Assembly: GCF_001457025.1 (NCBI RefSeq)
Contig: NZ_KQ758602.1
Location: 1-64,000, forward strand
Length of the DNA: 64,000 nt
Direction of reading: 5' to 3'
Source of the DNA: Pseudarthrobacter enclensis
GTDB taxonomy: Bacteria > Actinomycetota > Actinomycetes > Actinomycetales > Micrococcaceae
The position numbers and the translations under genes are program-made. The first letter of the stretch is position 1; the number at the start of each line of letters is the position of its first letter. This document shows positions 45,452-51,876 of this stretch, piece by piece. The notes under the pieces were generated by a model. It was not told the origin of the DNA. It ran no database searches and worked only from the letters and a program-made list of their open reading frames with translations.

Positions 45452-46915
45452 ATGGACGGGACCTTTCCCCAGGAAATCGGACGCCGCTCCCTGCTGGCGG
45501 CAGGCCTGGGCGCAGGATGCCTGGCGGCAACGGGGCTGTTCGCCCAGGGTGCGGTCGCGGCCGGGCCGATTCCCGCGGCGGCCCCGGGCGCCACGGGCTA
45601 CGCCGACGCGGGCCTGCCCGTGGACCGTGCACAGGGCGGCAACGCGTGGGCGGCTGCGCCAGGGGGATTCGCCTGCGTCGCCGCGCACGGGCTGGCCGGA
45701 ACGACGGGCGGAACGGGAGGGGCAGTGGTCCATGCCACCGCGCCCGGCCACCTGCGGGAGTTTGCGAAGTCCGCTGAGCCCCTGGTGGTCATCATCCAAG
45801 GGGAACTGGTGTTCCCGCAGTACGAGAAGCTGACGGTAACGGCCAACAAGTCCTTCCTGGGTGCCGGCGAAGGCGCCGCAGTGGTGAACGCCGGCTTCAA
45901 GCTGGTGAACATTTCCAACGTCATCTTCCGGAACTTCACCGTCCGGGATTCCTACATCCCCGGCGACTTCGTGGGGAAACGGCCGGACAACGACCGCGAC
46001 GGGATCCAAATGGACACCTCGCACCACATCTGGGTGGACCACATGTACTTCACCCGGCTGGGCGACGGACTGGTGGACGTCCGCAAGGACTGCGACAACG
46101 TGACACTGTCCTGGAACGTGTTCGCGGACCACAACAAGGCACTCGGCGAGGGCTGGACCTCGAATGTGGTCACCCGGTTCACCCTGCACCACAACTGGAT
46201 CCGGAACACCCACCAGCGCAACGCTTCCCTGGACAACACGGCAGCCTCCCACGTCTTCAACAACTACCTGGAGGACATTTCCAGTTACGGGATGCTGGGC
46301 CGCAACGCCGCCGTGCTGCTGGTGGAAAACAACTACTTCCGCGATGTCCGGAACCCGCTGCACCACCAGGGGCCGGGCGGCGAACTCGTGGCACGGGGCA
46401 ACGTCTTTGCCGGCTGCACCGGCAACACCGGCACCAACCGCGGGGCGGGCTTCACTCCCGGATACCCCTACGCCCTCTCCCCCGGCCCGGCCGTGCCGGC
46501 CCTGGTCCAGGCGTTTGCCGGGCCCATCGGCGGCACGGTCCCCGCCCGGGCGGGCGTGATCACCGTGGCCCTGGACGGCAGCGGCGACTACGCCAGCATC
46601 AGGGCAGCGGTGGGGGCCGTCCCGGCCGGGAACGCCGCGCACGTGGAAGTGCGGCTGCGGCCGGGCACCTACCACGAGCCGGCCGTGCTGTGGGCGGACC
46701 GACGCAACATCACGCTGGCCGGCGCCACCGGAAACCCCGCGGACGTGGTGCTGACCAACAGTGAAGGCGTGACCCTGCTGGTGGCAGCGGACGGGGCAAC
46801 CGTCAGGGACGTGACCGTAAGTTCCGACGTGCCGCAGAACGGTCCGGTGCTGAAGACCACGGGGCGCGGCGCCACCCTGGTCAACGTGAGGGTGCTCAAC
46901 GGCACGTCCGCCTAG
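45452..46915 (+). CDS. Secreted pectate lyase (PL1) with truncated pectinesterase-like C-terminus
   Basis: This 487-residue paralogue of the preceding gene starts one base after its stop. The N-terminus GRRSLLAAGLGAGCLAATGLFA is a twin-arginine-type signal, unlike the Sec signal of its neighbour. The PL1 domain (about 60-345) keeps the GIQMDTSHHIWVDH region and the HNWIRNTHQRNASLDN segment. The C-terminal ~125 residues (ITVALDGSGDYASIRAAVGAVPAG onward) match only the first half of the CE8 domain and stop before both catalytic aspartate motifs. It should cleave pectate but not demethylate it. Whether the remnant binds pectin is unknown. Confidence 0.88.
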   Translation: MDGTFPQEIGRRSLLAAGLGAGCLAATGLFAQGAVAAGPIPAAAPGATGYADAGLPVDRAQGGNAWAAAPGGFACVAAHGLAGTTGGTGGAVVHATAPGHLREFAKSAEPLVVIIQGELVFPQYEKLTVTANKSFLGAGEGAAVVNAGFKLVNISNVIFRNFTVRDSYIPGDFVGKRPDNDRDGIQMDTSHHIWVDHMYFTRLGDGLVDVRKDCDNVTLSWNVFADHNKALGEGWTSNVVTRFTLHHNWIRNTHQRNASLDNTAASHVFNNYLEDISSYGMLGRNAAVLLVENNYFRDVRNPLHHQGPGGELVARGNVFAGCTGNTGTNRGAGFTPGYPYALSPGPAVPALVQAFAGPIGGTVPARAGVITVALDGSGDYASIRAAVGAVPAGNAAHVEVRLRPGTYHEPAVLWADRRNITLAGATGNPADVVLTNSEGVTLLVAADGATVRDVTVSSDVPQNGPVLKTTGRGATLVNVRVLNGTSA

Positions 46916-47024
46916 CATCCGCGGCCGTCCTGCGGCCCCGGGGGTATGGCCAGCCGCGGGTAGTCCCCACTAGTCTTCAGGAACGGCCCGCATCCGGGAG
47001 CAACGATGATCACAAGGAGCGAAG

Positions 47025-47237
47025 TTGTCCAATCACACGTACAGCATTTCTGAAATTGTCGGCACCTCCACCGAGGGTGTGGATGACGCCGTAAGGAACG
47101 GGATCGCCAAGGCGTCCCAGACCCTGCGGAACCTGGACTGGTTCGAAGTCAAGGAAATCCGCGGGCACCTGGAAGAGGGCAAGGTGGCTGACTGGCAGGT
47201 CACCATCAAGCTCGGGTTCAGGCTCGAGGACAAATAG
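47025..47237 (+). CDS. Dodecin family flavin-binding protein
   Basis: This 70-residue protein is a dodecin: SISEIVGTSTEGVDDAVRNGIAKASQTLRNLDWFEVKEIRG holds the beta1-helix-beta2 fold and the tryptophan that stacks on flavin, with the DWQVTIKLGFRLE strand following. Dodecins form hollow 12-mers that store riboflavin, FMN or coenzyme A. The start is a TTG at 47025, placed five bases after AAGGAG (47014-47019). No ATG start is available that preserves the family N-terminus. It is monocistronic and ends in a strong terminator. Confidence 0.93.
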   Translation: MSNHTYSISEIVGTSTEGVDDAVRNGIAKASQTLRNLDWFEVKEIRGHLEEGKVADWQVTIKLGFRLEDK

Positions 47238-47253
47238 CCGGAACTGCCGGTGC

Positions 47254-47288
47254 CAAAGGGCCGTGAACCAGGGGTTCACGGCCCTTTG
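47254..47288. terminator. Bidirectional terminator after dodecin
   Basis: A perfect stem of 16 bp (47254-47269 with 47273-47288; arm CAAAGGGCCGTGAACC) has a 3-nt loop and A/T-rich ends suited to termination from both the dodecin gene and the convergent small gene. Confidence 0.9.
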
Positions 47289-47318
47289 TGCGCCTGCTGC
47301 CCGGAGGCGGCGCCGGCT

Positions 47319-47528
47319 TTAGTAGGCCTGGCCCGGCGACCTGCGGCGCCAGACTGTGGGAACGCCGTCGAACGCGGGAAAAACGTGCCCTTCGAAGAAG
47401 GAGAGCACGGTGTGGGGATCGTGGTCCGGGCTCCACAGGCCGGACACCGGGCAGTGGGATCCGGTGGCGGTGGAAGCGGCGCCGGCGGGGCCTGCCTGGC
47501 GCTCTTTCAGGAGTGCGATGCGTTTCAT
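47319..47528 (-). CDS. Small hypothetical protein, CPVSGLW motif
   Basis: This predicted 69-residue protein (MKRIALLKERQAGPAG...) has a polar N-terminus, then SHCPVSGLWSPDHDPHTVLSFFEGHVFPAF and a basic C-terminus. The CPxSGxW motif and aromatic-rich segment look like a folded small domain rather than chance translation. AAGGA lies 13 bases before the ATG; an ATG 12 bases further upstream is the alternative start. It is convergent with dodecin and sits between two terminator/promoter boundaries. No family is recognised and no function is offered. Confidence 0.5.
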   Translation of the reverse strand: MKRIALLKERQAGPAGAASTATGSHCPVSGLWSPDHDPHTVLSFFEGHVFPAFDGVPTVWRRRSPGQAY

Positions 47529-47645
47529 CGTTGAGACCATCCTTGGGGAAGAAGTTCGTACCCCCAGCCTAGGGAACGTGCACCCCGCGCTAAATGGATT
47601 TCTGGCCAATGTCGTCCGGTGCGTGTGGCCAAATGCACAGGAGCG

Positions 47646-48554
47646 CTAGGCCTCCGGCGCCGGTTCGGCAGGCAGGCGGCCGGAATGTTCCGCAGGATGG
47701 GCCGCCTCGCCCGCGGCGAGGCTGCCGAGGAGCGCCAGGGCGTCCGACGACGGCGAGACGGGTTTGGCGGAAAACACCCTGAGTTCCTGGTCGGGATCGT
47801 CCGGCAGGGCCAGGCTTTCGAAGTTCAGTTCCAGGTCCCCGACGGCGGGGTGGTGCAGCCGGACTATGCCGGCCGAGCGGCTCGCGACCCGGTGACCGGC
47901 CCACCATTGCCGGAAGTGTTCGCTGTTGACGGCCAGCTCCCCCACCAGCTGGTTTGCCTGGGGGTCGTTCGGGTGCCTCCCGACATCCACCCGGAGGGCC
48001 CCCGCCGCTTCCGCCGCCACCGATTTCCAGTCGCGGAACAGTTCCCGGGCCGCCGGGTCGAGGATCAGCCAGCGGGTCAGGTTCCGCTCCCCGGCCGGGA
48101 GGGCCCCGAAATCAGTGAAGAGGAGGCGGGCCATCCGGTTGGCGGCGAGCACGTCGCTGCGGCGGCCGAGCAGCAGGGCCGGCACGTCCCCCACCGCCTC
48201 GAGGAGCTGGCGCAGCGCGGGGCGCACTCCCTGTGCCTGCTGGCCTGACGGGCGCGGGCCGCCGGCACAGTTTTCGAGCAGGTCCATCATGTGCGCCTGC
48301 TCGCCGCTGTTCAGTCGCAGGGCCCGGGACACCGCGTCAAGGACGGCCCTGGAGGGGTGGATGTTGCGGCCCTGCTCCAGCCGGACGTAGTAGTCAGTGC
48401 TCACGCCGGCCAGCCGGGCCACCTCCTCACGCCGCAGCCCGGGCACCCGGCGGGATCCGGTGACGGAACCTGCTCCGGCATCTTCGGGGCTGAGCCGGGA
48501 CCGCATGGCTTTGAGGAATTTTCCGAATTCGGCGCTTTGACCCATGGGGACCAT
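47646..48554 (-). CDS. XRE-family regulator with MmyB-like ligand-binding domain
   Basis: This 302-residue protein has an N-terminal helix-turn-helix (about 35-75, RRVPGLRREEVARLAGVSTDYYVRLEQGRNIHPS) followed by the MmyB-like PAS-type ligand domain (PALLLGRRSDVLAANRMARLLFTDF onward). Such regulators usually bind a fatty acid or other small ligand and control adjacent oxidoreductases. It is divergent from the aldo/keto reductase genes, with GTCCTAC/GTAGGAC repeats between. ATG at 48554 follows GGAGGGCAG; a second ATG nine bases in is possible. Confidence 0.9.
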   Translation of the reverse strand: MVPMGQSAEFGKFLKAMRSRLSPEDAGAGSVTGSRRVPGLRREEVARLAGVSTDYYVRLEQGRNIHPSRAVLDAVSRALRLNSGEQAHMMDLLENCAGGPRPSGQQAQGVRPALRQLLEAVGDVPALLLGRRSDVLAANRMARLLFTDFGALPAGERNLTRWLILDPAARELFRDWKSVAAEAAGALRVDVGRHPNDPQANQLVGELAVNSEHFRQWWAGHRVASRSAGIVRLHHPAVGDLELNFESLALPDDPDQELRVFSAKPVSPSSDALALLGSLAAGEAAHPAEHSGRLPAEPAPEA

Positions 48555-48575
48555 TCTGCCCTCCGTCCCTGCACG

Positions 48576-48611
48576 GTCCTACAAACGAAGGTAGGACTTC
48601 CAGTCCTAGGA
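48576..48611. promoter_or_regulatory. Repeated half-sites between the XRE regulator and aldo/keto reductase genes
   Basis: GTCCTAC (48576-48582), GTAGGAC (48591-48597) and GTCCTAG (48603-48609, within the palindrome TCCTAGGA) form alternating inverted half-sites 20-70 bp upstream of the regulator start. They are good candidates for the XRE operator controlling itself and the divergent reductase. Confidence 0.6.
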
Positions 48612-48800
48612 CACACGGGATCACCGCTACCTGCTGACGGCCAGGCAAAAAGTGCATAGGCTCGAGGGTGAGCCAGCGGAAACCGCTTTCTCTTTGTCAG
48701 GCAGACGGCATCCACCCGGCGTCAGCACGCCGGTTCCAGCGCAAGCACGTCCAACCCAGCGCCGGCAGAACCACCAGCGCGAGCACATCCAAGGAGCATC

Positions 48801-49622
48801 ATGTCAGAGCTGACACTGAACAACGGCGTCACCATCCCCCAGCTTGGCCTCGGAGTCTTCCAGGTGCCACCGGAAGACACCCAGCGGATCGTGGAGGACG
48901 CCTTCGAGGCCGGCTACCGTCATATCGATACTGCTGCCGGGTACCGCAACGAAGCCGGGGTGGGCGCAGCCATTGCAGCCACGGGCATCCCCCGCGAAGA
49001 AATCTTCGTCACCACCAAGTTGCGCAACGGTGAGCAGGGCAAAGCGCAGGAAGCTTTCCAGAACAGCCGGAAAGCCCTTGGCCTGGACTACGTTGACCTT
49101 TACCTCATCCACTGGCCGGTGCCGTCGCAGGGACTGTACGTCCAGGCCTGGAAGGAACTGGAGCGCCTCTACGAGAACAAGCAGATCCGGGCCATTGGCG
49201 TGTCCAACTTCCTGGCTGAGCACCTGGACACGCTGCTCGAATCGTCCGAAACCGTGCCGGCCGTGAACCAGATCGAACTGCACCCCAGCTACCAGCAGGC
49301 CGGCCTGGCGGCGAAGTGCCGCAGCCACGGCATCGAGGTGGAGGCCTACAGCCCGCTGGGCCAGGGCGGTGACCTCAACGGCAACGCCGTCACCGCCATC
49401 GCCAACGGGCACGGCGCCACCACCGCCCAGGTGGTACTGGCCTGGCACCTCGCCTCCGGCAACATCGTCATCCCCAAGACCGTTAACCCGGACCGCATGC
49501 GGGAGAACTTTGCCGCAGCCTCCCTCACCCTCACGGACAGCGAACTGGCCGCGCTCACCGCTCTGGAGTCCGGCGCCCGCATCGGCTCGGATCCCGCCGT
49601 CGCCTCCTTCACCCAGATGTAA
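48801..49622 (+). CDS. Aldo/keto reductase (AKR5-type)
   Basis: This 273-residue TIM-barrel NADPH oxidoreductase has the catalytic tetrad at D43, Y48 (HIDTAAGYRNE), K73 (VTTKL) and H104 (LIHWP). The cofactor-binding C-terminal IPKTVNPDRMREN matches the 2,5-diketo-gluconate reductase-like group. It reduces aldehydes or keto sugars in the cytosol. It opens a three-gene plus-strand run with another AKR and an epimerase-like protein. The divergent XRE regulator probably controls it. AAGGAGCATC precedes the ATG. Confidence 0.9.
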   Translation: MSELTLNNGVTIPQLGLGVFQVPPEDTQRIVEDAFEAGYRHIDTAAGYRNEAGVGAAIAATGIPREEIFVTTKLRNGEQGKAQEAFQNSRKALGLDYVDLYLIHWPVPSQGLYVQAWKELERLYENKQIRAIGVSNFLAEHLDTLLESSETVPAVNQIELHPSYQQAGLAAKCRSHGIEVEAYSPLGQGGDLNGNAVTAIANGHGATTAQVVLAWHLASGNIVIPKTVNPDRMRENFAAASLTLTDSELAALTALESGARIGSDPAVASFTQM

Positions 49623-49671
49623 GTCCGGACAGTCAATCCCGGACAGCGCCGAACCCTGAAAGGACCACCCC

Positions 49672-50643
49672 ATGCAGTACACCCACCTTGGCCGCTCCGG
49701 CCTGCAGGTTTCCCGCCTGTGCCTCGGCACCATGAACTTCGGCCCGCAAACCGAAGAAGCCGACGCGCACAGCATCATGGACTCCGCCCATGACCATGGC
49801 ATCAACTTCTTCGATACCGCCAACGTGTACGGCGGAGCCGGGCACCGCGGCTGGACCGAGGAGATCATCGGCCGCTGGTTCGCCAAGGGCGGCGAGCGCC
49901 GCGAGCACACGGTGCTGGCCACCAAGCTCTACGGCACCATGACGGACCGGCCCAACGAATCCAAGCTCTCCGCACTGAACATCCGGCGCGCCCTGGATGC
50001 CAGCCTCAAGCGGCTGCAGACGGACTACATCGACCTTTACCAGTTCCACCACATCGACCGGAACACCCCGTGGGACGAGATCTGGCAGGCCATCGACGTG
50101 GCCGTCCAGCAGGGCAAGATCCTCTACTCCGGCAGCAGCAACTTTGCCGGCTGGCATATTGCGCAGGCCCAGGAAGCCGCCCACCGGCGCAACTACACCG
50201 GCCTGGTCAGCGAGCAGTCCATCTACAACCTGTTCATGCGCCAGGTCGAGCTTGAAGTGATCCCCGCCGCGCAGCAGTACGGGCTGGGACTCATCCCGTG
50301 GTCTCCGCTCCAGGGCGGGCTTCTGGGCGGGGTGCTCAAGAAGGAGCGCGACGGCGTCCGCCGCACCGAGGGCCGGGCCGCCGAAACGCTCAAGAAGCAC
50401 CAGGACCAGATCCGCCAGTACGAGGACTTCGCCGATGAACTGGGCCACGAGCCCGGGGACGTAGCCCTCGCCTGGCTGCTGCACCAGCCCGCCGTGACGG
50501 CACCGATCGTGGGCCCGCGGACCCAGGAGCAGCTGGACGCGGCGGTCCGGGCCCTGGACGTCACCCTCGACGCGGATGCACTCAAGCGGCTGGACGACAT
50601 CTTCCCGGGGCACAGGACCGCACCGGAAGACTACGCGTGGTGA
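49672..50643 (+). CDS. Aldo/keto reductase (Kv-beta/YghZ-like)
   Basis: This 323-residue AKR of the larger, voltage-gated K+ channel beta-subunit/glyceraldehyde-3-phosphate reductase type starts MQYTHLGRSGLQVSRLCLGTMNFG. The catalytic residues are in FFDTANVYGG, VLATKLYG and the YQFHHID region, where HH replaces the usual H plus H/R. The extended MRQVELEVIPAAQQYGLGLIPWSPL segment is typical. It lies 49 bp after the first AKR and shares 4 bp with the next gene. Substrate unknown; detoxification of reactive aldehydes is the usual role. Confidence 0.9.
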   Translation: MQYTHLGRSGLQVSRLCLGTMNFGPQTEEADAHSIMDSAHDHGINFFDTANVYGGAGHRGWTEEIIGRWFAKGGERREHTVLATKLYGTMTDRPNESKLSALNIRRALDASLKRLQTDYIDLYQFHHIDRNTPWDEIWQAIDVAVQQGKILYSGSSNFAGWHIAQAQEAAHRRNYTGLVSEQSIYNLFMRQVELEVIPAAQQYGLGLIPWSPLQGGLLGGVLKKERDGVRRTEGRAAETLKKHQDQIRQYEDFADELGHEPGDVALAWLLHQPAVTAPIVGPRTQEQLDAAVRALDVTLDADALKRLDDIFPGHRTAPEDYAW

Positions 50644-51662
50644 CCCTCCACCCCGCTGCCGATACGGTGGCACCGCGAAACATCCTCTTCATTGGCGGCA
50701 CCGGGGTTATCAGCGCGGCGGCGGCTGAACGCGCCGTCGCGCTGGGCCACCGGTTGACCGTCCTGAACAGGGGCCAGTCCACCCGCCCGGTCCCGGACGG
50801 GGCCGAGATCCTGCATGCGGATATACGGGATGCCGGCTCCGTCCGCGAGGTGCTCGGCGGGAGGGAGTTCGACGCCGTTGCGGACTTTATCTCGTACACC
50901 CCGGACCAGGCGCAGGCAGGGCTCGAGCTGTTCCGCGGCCGGACCGGGCAGTACGTGTTCATCAGTTCCGCGTCGGCCTACCAGAAGCCACCCACCCGGC
51001 TGCCCATCCTGGAGTCCACGCCGCTGAAGAACCCGTTCTGGCAGTACTCCAGGGACAAGATCGCCTGCGAAGAACTTCTGTTCAAGGCCTACCGGGAGGA
51101 CGACTTCCCGGTCACCGTTATCCGGCCGTCCCACACCTATGACCGGACCAAAATCGCCATGGTGGGCGGCTGGACGGACATCCACCGGATGCGCGCCGGC
51201 CTGCCGGTCATGGTCCACGGCGACGGGACCTCGCTGTGGACGCTGACCCACAGTAAGGATTTCGCAAAGGCGTTCGTTGGCCTGCTCGGCAGGCCGCGGG
51301 CGGTAGGCGAAAGCTACACGATCACCTCTGACGAGTACCTCCCGTGGAACCAGGTCTACCGACTGTTCGCCCGCGCCGCCGGAGTGCCGGAGCCGGAACT
51401 GGTGCACGTGGCCTCGGAAACCATCGCGGCCCACAGCCAGGAACTCGGGCCCAATCTGCTGGGCGACCGGTCGCATTCGGTGGTGTTCGACAACACCAAA
51501 ATCAAGTCCCTGGTCCCGGACTACGCCGCCACCATCCCGTTCGCGGACGGTGCCCGCGAGATCGTGCAGTGGCACGACAGCAATCCGGAACTGCAGAAGG
51601 TGGACGAAACCTACATGCAACTCTCGGACAAGCTCACTACGTGGGCCCGGGCCGGAGCCTGA
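50640..51662 (+). CDS. NAD-dependent epimerase/dehydratase family protein
   Basis: This ~340-residue extended-SDR protein has the nucleotide-binding motif ILFIGGTGVISAAAAERA, where ISAA replaces the usual xGxx, and a YSRDK active-site tyrosine/lysine pair (QYSRDKIACEE). SSASAYQ supplies the catalytic serine. It resembles sugar-nucleotide epimerase-like proteins whose true reaction is unknown. The GTG start (50640, with a GTG at 50637 as alternative) overlaps the upstream AKR stop by 4 bp. The operon ends in a very long perfect hairpin. Confidence 0.8.
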   Translation: MTLHPAADTVAPRNILFIGGTGVISAAAAERAVALGHRLTVLNRGQSTRPVPDGAEILHADIRDAGSVREVLGGREFDAVADFISYTPDQAQAGLELFRGRTGQYVFISSASAYQKPPTRLPILESTPLKNPFWQYSRDKIACEELLFKAYREDDFPVTVIRPSHTYDRTKIAMVGGWTDIHRMRAGLPVMVHGDGTSLWTLTHSKDFAKAFVGLLGRPRAVGESYTITSDEYLPWNQVYRLFARAAGVPEPELVHVASETIAAHSQELGPNLLGDRSHSVVFDNTKIKSLVPDYAATIPFADGAREIVQWHDSNPELQKVDETYMQLSDKLTTWARAGA

Positions 51663-51686
51663 CCCCGTAGGCCGCCGCCCCGAAAT

Positions 51687-51742
51687 CGCTGGAACGGTGC
51701 GGGGACGCTGATCCGGTTCAGCGTCCCCGCACCGTTCCAGCG
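51687..51742 (+). terminator. Very long perfect hairpin (25-bp stem)
   Basis: Bases 51687-51711 are exactly complementary to 51718-51742, with a 6-nt loop. It lies 25 bp after the epimerase-like gene and serves as its terminator. The stem is longer than any other in the window, so it may belong to an intergenic palindrome family. Confidence 0.8.
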
Positions 51743-51802
51743 TCGGCGAGCCGTAGTTTCTACAACGTTCTAAATACCCTGTGGCGGGGGCAAAAACAAG
51801 CC

Positions 51803-51851
51803 TTGCGCCTGCCCCTCCCCCACCCCTAGATTTCTGGGGAAGCGTTTTCCC
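51803..51851 (+). promoter_or_regulatory. Promoter and LacI-type operator of the rhamnogalacturonan lyase
   Basis: TTGCGC (51803-51808) and TAGATT (51827-51832) are 18 bp apart. GGGAAGCGTTTTCCC (51837-51851), nearly palindromic round a CG, covers the expected transcription start. A second LacI-like sequence, TACAACGTTCTA, lies upstream at 51761-51772. This arrangement predicts repression by a LacI-family regulator. Confidence 0.6.
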
Positions 51852-51876
51852 ACTTTTAGATTGAAAGGATTCACTG

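Noticed and set aside
43621..46918. Two long minus-strand frames (657 and 505 codons) across the pectate lyase genes
   Set aside because: Mirror-image artefacts of the two homologous sense genes; their similarity to each other follows from the sense paralogy.
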